In this document: positions 57,101 to 64,000 of the stretch, in pieces
Position numbering within the stretch: position 1 is the first letter of the stretch
Layout: every line of letters starts with the position of its first letter
Origin: Asterias rubens
Lineage: Eukaryota > Echinodermata > Asteroidea > Forcipulatida > Asteriidae
Assembly (NCBI RefSeq): GCF_902459465.1
Contig: NC_047067.1
Span: 14,148,840 to 14,212,839, forward strand
DNA: 64,000 bases
Reading direction: 5' to 3'
Translations under genes and position numbers: made by a program
The notes under the pieces: model-generated
What the model was told of the DNA's origin: nothing
Database searches by the model: none
What the model saw: the letters and a program-made list of their open reading frames with translations, nothing else

Positions 57101-60100
57101 TGTGTCACCATGGCTACCCTGCATTTTATAAACAATGCAGAGAACAACAAATCTTGAAGGAAAGTTCGGTGAATTATATAGATACAGAGAGAGCACTGAA
57201 AACATTTGAGGGTTCTTTAAAGGCACAGGACACTATTGGTAATTACTCAAAATAAGTGTTAGCATAAAAGTGTACTCGGGAATGAGCAATGTAGAGCTGT
57301 TGATAATATTAAACATTGTGAGAAAGGGGGAATTTCTTATTCAAAAATTAAAAGACTTCAGTCCTGAAGCCTAGTTATTAGGCAACTGAAAGCATACAAG
57401 TTTGTGCAACAAGGGCCTTTTTTTCTTTCATGATTCACTTGCAACTTTGACGACCAATTGAGTTCTTATTTTCACAGGTTTGCTATTTTATGCATATGTT
57501 GGAATACACCAAGTGAGAATACTGGTCTTTGACAATTACCAAAGGTGTCCATGTGTCTTTAATGCCCAGACTGACAAGACTTGTTTTATCCCTGGCAGGA
57601 GATATAAGCAAGCTCTGGTTTATGACAGGTGGGCATCACGATCATGTAAACAATTTAAATTATTATTCAATTACCTATCACTGACAACGGCCTACTTTGA
57701 AATGCTAGGGACAGTACAAATAAATCTCAAGTGTTTTTATAATTCCGAGCTTGCGTTCGAGTAATATATTTTATCGTTTATACAATGAAATGAATTATTC
57801 TCAGACGACCACCAATATGACATTAAAAAACTGTTGTTTGACCCAACTCCCATCCTGGTTGGTCAAAGATTCACTTGAGCAATTTGCATAAAGGTCTTTA
57901 CAAAAAGTGTCCTAAAGGCACTGGGTACATGTATATTGTTAAAGACCAGTCTTCTCACTTATTGTATCTCAACATATGCAACAAGTAATAAACCTGTGAA
58001 AATTTGGGCTAAATTGGTTACTGAAGTTGCAAGAGAATAATTGTATTGAATCAAATTTTATTATAAAAAACTTAACAACCCCATACCCTGGGGAAGGGTT
58101 ACTACAACAACAAAACTTAAACTTATAATACAACAAAGAAGGAGAGGTTAGCATAAACAAATATGAAATTACACCTGGTTTTCCTTTAACTTAAAAGCAG
58201 AGAATATGCACTTCACAACACAATTCATAATGGTTATATCCTGATGAGAACCTAAAGGGAAATAAATTTGTCCTTCTCAGATAAGATACTAAAATCTGTG
58301 TAACTTTGATCAAAGGTATCATACAATTTCTTTCTGATTACAGCAAACATTGGGTAAAAACAAATGAAATGAATTTCCATTTCAGCATCCTCATTTATGG
58401 GAATCAAAAATTTGACTCCCATAAGTGGCCGACCGTGCTAGTCGACGAGGTAAAAGGAAAACCGTGCAATTTCGAGGCATGTTTGTGTGGATCATGGTAT
58501 TCTACTTTTACAACATCTTTCTAACCATGTGCATTTTATAACAAACGGTTACAAACGCTTTTTATAGACCAACTCGTCCGATCCAGGGCAACGTGTTCCT
58601 TTAAATTCTACACCTGTATATCTCCCAACCTCAACTTGAAGAAAAACACCCTTGTTGCACTACTTTGCATGCTTTCAGCTGTCCAATAAAAGGCTTCAGC
58701 TGAAGTCTTTTAATATTTAAGTGAGAAATTACTTCTTTCCCAAAAACTATGCTACTTCAGAGAGAGACGTTTCTCACAATGTTTTATACTATCAACAGCT
58801 CTCCATTGCTTGTTACCAAGTAAGTTTTGATGCTAACAATTGTTTTGAGTAGTTACCAATTGTGTCCAATGCCTTTAAACAACCTATAGCATTAAATTGG
58901 AATATTAAATATGAAATGGATTATGAACTGACCGGTCTTCCTGGAATGCCAAAGTGACCTTTAGGTCCTCTCGCTCCCCTGGGTCCTCGCTGACCCTTAT
59001 AGAAAATCATCTCCGTCTCATCAGGTAGATAAGGCTCACCCTTCAATCCCTTCAAGAAAAAACAACAACAAATAAAATGGTTCAAGACTGACTCTTCGTG
59101 TAAAAACTCTAAAAATAGTTTTACTCTAGATCAGACGACACTGACACATCAATCTGATTTCATAAGTATTTAATATTGAAAGCATGGGTAGCGGCGGTCT
59201 TGACCGATTGAACTATTCCCGCACTGCTGCATTCTTGCAGCAAATGCCCAGTTGTGTGATCTAAATTGCTGTTAGCATTATGTCCCCCACCGAACAAAAC
59301 TCAATTGACAAAAATTTAATCTAAGAAGCGTTACTGCAAGTAAAAATTTGTAGATTCCTATTAAGGATTATTCTTCTAGCGTGGACATATTTGTTCCAGA
59401 TTTTCAGAAATATCTAGAAAATGCGACCACCTTTTGAAATGACATGTTCACATACTTTATTGTGTATGTAACTCGGAAAAAGGGTACACTCAAAAAAAGA
59501 ATGAATAAAACTAAATAAAAAGACTAACTGTGGGGGCACTCGCTTGAACAAATGAGAAAAATCAAGATCGGATAGGGCTAAGACGCGAGGAAATGCAAAA
59601 GAATAGGAACGGTGACTCAAAGTGTAGGTTTCTCAACAACAAAATAAAAATAACTTTATTGACTATAACTCAAAAACCTCTAGACCAAAACGAATGGACT
59701 TGGAATTCGAACTTTAAAATTACTCTGTTTGTAACCTCTACCCCTACCACATATACATCTACATTTATATAGGATAAAAACAATCGACCGGTTATTTTCT
59801 TCTTCTGTAATTATCTCCATTAAAACTGATCAAACTGAACAAGGTTTATCCGTAATTTACAAGAGAGGTTTTTACTAACTTACCTGTGGCCCTCTTGGTC
59901 CTGGTAAACCATTCAAGCCATCCACTCCTGGGAATCCAGGTTCTCCAGGCTCCCCTGTAAATCCCTGAATGAAAAACACAAACAAAAGCAATCAAAGTTT
60001 AAGACAACTTAGCTGTTAAGCAGAAAATACTGCCAGACAAATTTCTTTATCCCCGATGCAAATTTAACATCTCTTAGTTATCATATTAGTTTAAAGTCAA

Positions 60101-63100
60101 TGTTTAATGTTCACAAACATACAGGGCCCAATTTCAAAGAGCTGCTTAACGGCCAATTTCAACCGTTAGCAAGCATTAAGGCATGCTAACTTTTTGGTGC
60201 TTGCTGCACAAAAAATGGGTGATGTCACAATGCAAATCTTAAGTAAACACACAAGCTGGCAACCACCTAACTTTCTTGCTAACCTGTGAAATGAGCCGGT
60301 TCATACATGTACTTCCTGCGAATGCGAAGTGAATGTTGCGAATGTTGACGCCACAAATTCGCAACAAATAATTCACAGCAGTTCAACTCTGCTCAACTCA
60401 CCAGCGAATATCGCTGCGAGGGGAGAGTTTTGATGCCAAATTCACGCCAAATTCGCTTCGCATTCGCATTCGCATTAAGTATGTACCTAGCTATATGCTT
60501 ACACCTGAGCAAATTTGTCTTCTTCAGTAGGCCTAAGAACATTAATTTGCTTACAATTAAGCAGCACTAAGAAATTGGGCCTAGGTCAGGAGATCTCTTG
60601 GCCAGCCTGGAAGTTTCTTTCCACAAAACCTTGTTCTGGCAGAATTACTGTTGACTCCAGTGACAACCGCTACAATGATTTCAACACGGATCACTCAGTA
60701 CTAACCTGACTTCCTTGAGGTCCTTCGACACCCATCGGCCCGATCGGCCCAGCTGGGCCAACATCACCCTTCTCACCATGGAAACCTGGAATTCCGTTCA
60801 AGCCAGCATCCCCCTTCAAAACAAAAAATTAAATAGCACTGAATATATAATCCAATGGTCACATCGAGCTTTGCCACCAACATTGTTGTAGCTGGAGACC
60901 AATTTTAGTGGTGGGCTTTCTAAATCCAATTTAGTCCACCAAGGGCAAGCGGTTTAGATATGGGGCCACCATTGCTGAAGTGCAATTTTTGCTGTGCAGC
61001 AGTGTATTTTGTTCAGGGTTCAGGGAAATTTGTTAGTTCTGGGCCGGCCGGCCCACTATCGCCCATCGTGGCTACAACACTGACCACCAATCACGATTGC
61101 AAATGTGAACGAAAACAAATCTAACGAGTTCTATTTCAAGTAATTCAACCACAGAATGTAGACGAGGTTACGTCCATGCAGGAAGAATATTCTGCAATTG
61201 AAATCAACAATCTGAGAAACGTTACTGTCAGAAACGCTTCTCAGATTCAAGTTTGGGGAACAAAAAGGAATATAATTTTTCCATAACCGCAAACCTTGAA
61301 AAAGTGAAAAGTTTATTAAAATGCATTAAACTATCCAAAGTTGCTGTACTTCTTACCAAGTAAGTTTTTTTTTCCATTAATTTTCAGAGTCACAACCAAA
61401 GGTATACAGATGCTTAAGCTTCAAATTTAACAGATGTAAATGTTGGTTGTTAAGGGGAGACAAGTTTTCTGATACCTTAAATCCTCGAGCGCCTGGTGGG
61501 CCTTCATCTCCTGGTAGTCCCCTCTCACCCTTTTCTGCCATGGATCCATCCACATCAATCTGGAAAAAAATAAAATAAAATAAAATAGTTAAGGAAGAGC
61601 TGTGACTAGCCCGACGCTGTTTTCACTCGCATGTTTGAACATGGTGATAAGGTGGTGAGCACATCATGATGCTCATGGTCATTACACCATGATAATCAAA
61701 TCATGCATTTTCTTCATTGTGAATTTTAGTTTAATGTAAATCTGTGGACATTGTGTTTTGTGTCCTACAAAAAGTACCCAGGCCCTTTAAAACGGTGGTT
61801 CATTGGCCAAATGCTAGCTAATACACCTGAAGACCAGTACAAATTTGCTCCAAGTGGTCTGGATGGTAGCACTCAAGAGACAGCTTAAGACTCACTTGTT
61901 TCGTCGACGGTGATATTTGTTTTGGGCCATCTTTGATTTTGATTCTATCTGTGTCTGAGACTTCCAAGCGCTTTGCATCTTCTAGAAAAGGCACTCTATA
62001 AAGGACAGCTTATTAATAGTGTTAATATTATTACTGTTGAAAAGCTTACCCATTCAATGTGCATTATTATTACTATTATATATATATTTTTTGTTGCAAG
62101 TTGCCAGACACACAAGGCCTGAAGGCCACTTCAAGGTGTGGGCTACAATTATTTTTTTCCAGAGGCCGTTGCCACCTACTCCTAGGGCTGAAACAGGGTT
62201 ACCCCTTTTGCAGTCTATACAGATGTAGGCTTGGGTATCATCCATCCGAAGCCTGGCCGGTAGAGCAGAAAGCACTACCTCCCCAATTTTACGCAGCAAG
62301 TGTCACAACCGGGACCCGGACCCACACCCTGCCGATCAAACACCACAGCTTGAATCCGGTGCACTTAACTGCTCGGCCATGACACGCTACAAGTGAAAAG
62401 GCTGACAGACCAGTGGTATGAACTGTTCCTGCTGGCTAGTCATGGGGAAAAGTTCAGTGCAAACCCCGGGGCAAATCTAGTTATTTAAAGTCACCTGGAA
62501 GTGGTATTATGTCAAAGCAAAGCCTTTGTCACTAATATATGTGTTTTAATGAGTGGAATGTGAATAAACATTTAACTAAGGTTCTAAAAAATTAGTTCTT
62601 ATCTTATTTACAAATTTAAGAGTAGGCCCCGACCCGAGAGGGCGCTGTTCTTGACGTCAATCAAGGCGCGATATTTGAAGAGAAAATGCTGCACAGTACT
62701 GAAAAAGACGTCGGACGGACCATAGGCACTATTGCTCTTGCGAGTCTGACCAGCCATGCAGACTGATCCTATCTTTAGTTGTTTTTGCTGCATCCAGCAG
62801 CAATACACTTGGTCGGCATTGCTTTTTTCGAAACGAACAAGCTTACAACTTGGACTTCCATGTACTTTGCACGTGTGTTTACTCTTCAAGGCAAAGTCTG
62901 CCTCGATTGACGTCACAAAAGGGGTAGGCGGAGTCAACCCCCAAACAACTTTATCTATTTTTTAAACATATAAATCGTGTCAAACAACTACTAAAAAAAT
63001 TGTTTTGTTGTTACTTAACACCTACTCTTTTGTTTGAAAAAATAAAAATGATATTTCCAGGTGACTTTAAGTATTTTGTCTCCTTGCTTACAAGCATTTC

Positions 63101-63217
63101 TCCTGGCGGTCCCGGTGGTCCTTGAATGCCCTGTTCTCCTGGCATTCCTGGGAGTCCTTGTGGTCCAAGATCACCCGCTGGACCCTCCAATCCAATACCT
63201 GGAACGCCCTTCACACC
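41970..63217 (-). CDS. Multiplexin (collagen XV/XVIII-type) alpha chain, 3' 20 exons, 5' end outside window
   Basis: This is the chain of a basement-membrane collagen/proteoglycan whose C-terminal endostatin can be released. Twenty minus-strand exons with GT/AG borders join in phase to 2052 bases (683 residues plus stop TAA/TGA at 41970-41972). Order: interrupted Gly-X-Y helix (exons from 63092-63217 to 51558-51715); a non-collagenous trimerization domain (50825-50953) with [20 protein letters not shown], matching the XV/XVIII fold; a Pro/Thr-rich hinge (46259-46321, 44710-44787); endostatin (43774-43986, 42980-43095, 41970-42171) with [29 protein letters not shown] and DSYCEEWR. Endostatin keeps four cysteines (YHCYQ, SYCEE, QLCSE, VLCVQ), as expected for its two disulfides. 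The short interruptions of the helix are typical of multiplexins. XV and XVIII diverged within vertebrates, so no vertebrate symbol is given. The helix start, laminin-G-like and frizzled or signal-peptide parts, if present, lie beyond 64000. Confidence 0.95.
42980..43095 (-). CDS. Multiplexin endostatin exon 2
   Basis: [19 protein letters not shown] then [19 protein letters not shown], the conserved central strand region with FSFDGKDV. Confidence 0.95.
43149..43390. mobile_element. TTAA-family element, partial
   Basis: aaagacactggacactattg onward to cctcaaattcgtggaaaatt; multiplexin intron. Confidence 0.6.
43774..43986 (-). CDS. Multiplexin endostatin exon 1
   Basis: [44 protein letters not shown] and HHLPVANAK: 71 codons. 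The N-terminal His-rich zinc site of vertebrate endostatin is not visible, and a Ser/Gly/His insertion follows NNPMTG. The acceptor follows a run of 16 or so C (minus strand). Confidence 0.95.
44272..44634. mobile_element. TTAA-flanked palindromic MITE, full length
   Basis: TTAAAGGCACTGGACAC at the left, GTGTCCAGTGCCTTTAA-like (atgtccagtgcctttaa) at the right, with long imperfect arms meeting near aagacttcaggtctgaagcc. Confidence 0.75.
44710..44787 (-). CDS. Multiplexin NC1 hinge exon 2
   Basis: [20 protein letters not shown] then LGDDPM. This protease-sensitive type of linker sits directly before endostatin in the family. Confidence 0.88.
44790..45136. repeat. Tandem duplication of intron sequence upstream of a multiplexin acceptor
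   Basis: aaataaagtcagccatg at 44790 recurs at 44943; gttaaggacaaatgtagaaa-type ends occur near 44903 and 45110. An inner 60-base piece (aaaagttactttttagtttc) is duplicated again. Confidence 0.65.
45712..46189. mobile_element. TIR element with aaggccctttcacatg ends
   Basis: taaaggccctttcacatggac at 45712 is inverted as cccatgtgaaagggtctta at 46189; interior has no coding potential but repeats ttatttaacaagg three times. Confidence 0.6.
46259..46321 (-). CDS. Multiplexin NC1 hinge exon 1
   Basis: [19 protein letters not shown] then PT: Pro/Thr/Ser-rich linker, phase 0 both sides. It is flanked by a 4.5-kb intron holding the tRNA-derived array. Confidence 0.85.
46860..47141. mobile_element. GGGCCC-ended MITE, subtype as 21725
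   Basis: Right end cgctatgaaattgggccc; left end slightly eroded. Confidence 0.65.
47232..47470. mobile_element. GGGCCC-ended MITE, subtype as 15556
   Basis: gggcccaatttcataaagcc to gctctatgaaattgggccc, with ttcaggataagcaaacaaca in the interior. Confidence 0.75.
48036..48291. mobile_element. GGGCCC-ended MITE, subtype as 7241
   Basis: ccaatttcatggctctgctt to gagccatgaaactgggccc. Confidence 0.65.
48657..49326 (-). repeat. tRNA-Asn-like sequence whose D-arm/A-box is amplified 26 times
   Basis: On the minus strand the element opens GGGCTAGATAGCTCAGTTGG, then runs through 26 units of exactly 24 bases (48696-49319), each with TAGCTCAGTTGG, a perfect Pol III A box. It ends in one anticodon arm (CATGTTAATCC, GTT in the anticodon position) and one B box GGTTCAAATCC (48663-48673). 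Two unit types alternate irregularly (GGTAGACCCCCGGC and GGTAGAGCGCCGGC). A single-unit relative is at 56096-56162. Confidence 0.92.
50150..50310 (+). pseudogene. LINE (CR1/L2-like) reverse-transcriptase C-terminus relic
   Basis: Plus strand reads [18 protein letters not shown], then after a frame break [12 protein letters not shown]. The order FSVAAP.LWN then LK..LF is typical of the C-terminal tail of CR1/L2-like LINE proteins. It lies in a multiplexin intron. Confidence 0.55.
50825..50953 (-). CDS. Multiplexin trimerization-domain exon
   Basis: [38 protein letters not shown]. It matches the short beta/alpha trimerization domain at the start of NC1 in collagens XV and XVIII (vertebrate LIFVAE.EELYVR). 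Exactly 43 codons. Confidence 0.93.
51558..51715 (-). CDS. Multiplexin last collagenous exon
   Basis: [19 protein letters not shown] through [11 protein letters not shown]. An alternative in-phase acceptor at 51700 would omit the first five residues; the acceptor at 51715 has the longer pyrimidine tract. Confidence 0.9.
52326..52464 (-). CDS. Multiplexin collagenous exon next to minisatellite
   Basis: [20 protein letters not shown] through [18 protein letters not shown]. The acceptor TATTATAAAG lacks a normal pyrimidine tract because a 21-bp minisatellite starts six bases upstream. Confidence 0.91.
52466..52706. repeat. 21-bp minisatellite, 11 units
   Basis: acaatagtgactataataat-type units start every 21 bases from 52481 to 52691. 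It begins within a few bases of the acceptor of the multiplexin exon 52326-52464. Confidence 0.92.
53237..53850. mobile_element. TTAA-family element split by a hAT-like insertion
   Basis: TTAAAGGCACTGGACGCC at 53237; the sequence stops at attgttgc (53381-53388) and resumes at attgttgcac (53756) through aaaggcttcaggcctgaagt. Confidence 0.75.
53389..53755. mobile_element. 367-bp hAT-like MITE with 8-bp target duplication
   Basis: Perfect ends TAAGCTTGGGCGATATC and GATATCGCCCAAGCTTA; ATTGTTGC on both sides (53381-53388, 53756-53763). The sub-terminal regions are dense in overlapping atatcgcgatat palindromes. The 8-bp duplication fits the hAT superfamily. Confidence 0.85.
53889..53951 (-). CDS. 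Multiplexin exon with interruption
   Basis: [12 protein letters not shown] then GPPGIPGKP; the first twelve residues interrupt the helix. Confidence 0.91.
54290..54352 (-). CDS. Multiplexin collagenous exon (21 codons)
   Basis: [19 protein letters not shown] then EK, perfect triplets; similar in sequence to the neighbouring exon at 54722-54801, as expected from exon duplication in collagen genes. Confidence 0.93.
54410..54550. repeat. Palindromic element related to 11940-12205 by its ends
   Basis: agtaagatttgcagagacac and ctgtcactgcaaaccttact ends; core gtggtggctctgag / ctctcagagctaccac. Confidence 0.5.
54722..54801 (-). CDS. Multiplexin collagenous exon
   Basis: [20 protein letters not shown] then GRPGAS, in register with both neighbours. 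Confidence 0.92.
55040..55145. repeat. Hairpin with 35-bp perfect arms
   Basis: 55050-55084 (tataggtttttcaggctctt...) is the exact inverse of 55102-55136, loop of 17 bases. Multiplexin intron. Confidence 0.8.
55556..55634 (-). CDS. Multiplexin collagenous exon
   Basis: [20 protein letters not shown] then GPQGQP. A second in-phase acceptor six bases downstream would drop VK; keeping VK preserves the Gly spacing with the previous exon. Confidence 0.9.
56096..56162 (-). repeat. tRNA-Asn-like sequence, single copy
   Basis: GGGCTAGATAGCTCAGTTGG, GTCGGCTTGTTAATTTTGA and GGTTCAAATCCCA. Acceptor stem pairs poorly, so a pseudogene or SINE head rather than a working tRNA gene. Confidence 0.65.
56181..56246 (-). 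CDS. Multiplexin collagenous exon (22 codons)
   Basis: [20 protein letters not shown] then LG. The Gly register breaks at the LGL near its 3' end. Confidence 0.9.
56360..56383 (-). CDS. Multiplexin microexon (8 codons)
   Basis: GIGLRGDK between a TTTCTTTCAG acceptor and a GTAAAG donor. Phase 0 on both sides. Including it inserts a two-residue slip (GI) before the Gly register resumes. Confidence 0.82.
57056..57118 (-). CDS. Multiplexin collagenous exon (21 codons)
   Basis: [19 protein letters not shown] then RP, seven perfect triplets. Confidence 0.93.
57217..57562. mobile_element. TTAA-flanked palindromic MITE, full length
   Basis: TTAAAGGCACAGGACACTAT to CCATGTGTCTTTAA; centre taaaagacttcagtcctgaa. 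Confidence 0.75.
57911..58878. mobile_element. TTAA-family element interrupted by other repeats
   Basis: Left arm 57911-58040, right arm from about 58635 to tgcctttaaa at 58878. Between are an A+T-rich tail-like piece and half of the 63259-63644 palindrome (about 58400-58605). Confidence 0.55.
58933..59049 (-). CDS. Multiplexin exon with internal helix interruption
   Basis: [20 protein letters not shown] then [19 protein letters not shown]. The acidic, aromatic insert [13 protein letters not shown] is a non-collagenous break. Donor GTCAGT is non-standard in positions 3-6. Confidence 0.9.
59884..59964 (-). CDS. Multiplexin collagenous exon (27 codons)
   Basis: [20 protein letters not shown] and GPRGPQ, nine perfect triplets. 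Confidence 0.93.
60122..60583. mobile_element. GGGCCC-ended MITE with nested insert 60297-60490
   Basis: Left end gggcccaatttcaaagag, right end taagaaattgggcc. The insert has inverted ends ggttcatacatgtactt...gcgaatgcgaa / ttcgcattcgcatta agtatgtacct and breaks the host after gtgaaatgagc. Confidence 0.6.
60706..60813 (-). CDS. Multiplexin collagenous exon (36 codons)
   Basis: [20 protein letters not shown] onward, uninterrupted Gly-X-Y, phase 0 at both ends. Donor GTTAGT is weak. Confidence 0.92.
61476..61559 (-). CDS. Multiplexin exon with non-collagenous start
   Basis: [20 protein letters not shown] then [13 protein letters not shown] repeats. The first nine residues interrupt the helix. 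Confidence 0.9.
61815..61990 (+). pseudogene. LINE C-terminus and tail relic
   Basis: [15 protein letters not shown] followed by a stop, then a short tail with aagcgctttgcatcttctag and ggcactctataaa. LK.HLF..R is the usual end of CR1/L2-type proteins. Confidence 0.6.
62090..62390 (-). mobile_element. tRNA-Leu-like SINE
   Basis: Minus-strand head at about 62300-62388 (TGGCCGAGCAGTTAAGTGC, GGTCCCGGTTG), body with gggtatcatccatccgaagc, tail in the TAT-rich run near 62070. Confidence 0.65.
63092..63217 (-). CDS. Multiplexin collagenous exon (42 codons)
   Basis: [18 protein letters not shown] through [10 protein letters not shown]: Gly-X-Y repeats with one GIG slip at the start. It is the 5'-most exon in the window; the upstream intron runs off the right edge. 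Confidence 0.92.
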
Positions 63218-63258
63218 CTGGTGGTAAAACACAAACAAACAATGATTTAAGGTTACAG

Positions 63259-63644
63259 TTAAAGGAACACGTTGCCTTGTATCGGACGATTTGGTCTATA
63301 AAAAGCGTTAGTAACAAGTCGTTATAAAATGCACATGGGTAGAAAGATGTTGTAAAAGCAGAATACAATGATCCACACAAACATGCCTCGTAATTGCACG
63401 GTTTTCCTTTAACCTCGTCGACTAACACGGTCGGCCATTTATGGGAGTCAAATTTTTGACTCCCATTAATGGCCGACCGTGTTTATTCGCACAGTAATGG
63501 GGAAAACACGCAATTTCGATGCAAACTTGTATGGATCATTGTACTTACTTTTACAACATCTTTCTATCCATGCATTTTATAACAAACGGTTTCAAACGCA
63601 TTTTATAGACCAACTCGTCCGATCCAAGGCAACGTGTTCCTTTA
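63259..63644. mobile_element. TTAA-flanked long palindrome
   Basis: TTAAAGGAACACGTTGCC to GGCAACGTGTTCCTTTAA; two arms of about 190 bases pair along their length, centre gggagtcaaatttttgactc at about 63440-63462. A half copy sits at 58400-58615. Confidence 0.8.
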
Positions 63645-63880
63645 ACATTCAGTCCACAAGGGTAACTGACTGGGGAAGTTTTGAAAGAGTTTTTAAACAG
63701 TGTGAGTTTGAACTCCAAATTATTGAACCTGCATACTGTACTGGGAAATTAATCATAGGTTAATGATAAACTTCTAAAATATGGATATAAATTTTCTTAA
63801 ACTAAGTGAAGATTTATGCTGTGAAGAGATTTGACTAATGTGAACATTTCAGGTACACCCCCCCCCCCTCCCTATTCTCC

Positions 63881-64000
63881 GGGGCCCAATTTCATGGCTC
63901 TGCTTACCGTAAGCATAGAATCGGCGCTTACGGAAGCAGGGAATTCTGTGCTTTTGGCAAGCATATTTCATGGGTTAGCAGCGAATTCTGGCTTCTGCGC
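63881..64000. mobile_element. GGGCCC-ended MITE, cut by window edge
   Basis: ggggcccaatttcatggctc and gcttaccgtaagcatagaat match the 7241/48036 subtype. A C run (63856-63868) precedes it. Confidence 0.6.

Overview
This is an intron-rich animal nuclear window. Three protein genes are supported. (1) KPNB1, importin subunit beta-1, lies on the minus strand from 33374 down to about 10876 in 22 coding exons that join in phase to 880 residues. (2) NDUFB3, a complex I accessory subunit, lies on the plus strand at 35006-36219 in two exons and encodes 93 residues. (3) A multiplexin (collagen XV/XVIII type) lies on the minus strand. Its 3' part, from 63217 down to the stop at 41970, is present in 20 exons covering 683 residues: interrupted triple helix, trimerization domain, hinge and endostatin. 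Its 5' part lies beyond the right edge. I infer a marine invertebrate deuterostome, most likely an echinoderm and perhaps a sea star. The reasons are vertebrate-like importin and endostatin sequences with their own divergence, short exons in roughly 1 kb introns, and an A+T-rich background full of short palindromic elements. No species can be assigned from the sequence alone.

Layout. 1-10.7 kb: no supported gene; a mosaic of SINE pieces, inverted-repeat elements and tandem repeats that may include the 3' end of KPNB1. 10.7-33.4 kb: KPNB1, its introns loaded with SINEs, MITE-like elements, a 950-bp TIR element, a 68-bp tandem array and an RTE-type LINE relic. 33.4-35.0 kb: the shared upstream region of KPNB1 and NDUFB3, which are divergent. 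35.0-36.6 kb: NDUFB3. 36.6-42 kb: repeats and the probable 3' UTR side of the collagen gene, which converges on NDUFB3. 42-64 kb: the collagen gene. Its introns hold a 26-unit tandem array grown from the 5' part of a tRNA-like sequence, a 21-bp minisatellite touching a splice acceptor, a nested hAT-like element with an exact 8-bp target duplication, and several long hairpins.

The genes have separate jobs (nuclear import, respiration, basement-membrane matrix). The only arrangement of possible regulatory interest is the head-to-head KPNB1/NDUFB3 pair. I found no gene cluster that looks like a new biochemical system. The observations most worth following are the tRNA A-box array at 48.7-49.3 kb, the SINE abutting and possibly extending the last KPNB1 exon, the composite SINE with a perfect 12-bp target duplication near the left edge, and the families of TTAA-flanked palindromic elements.
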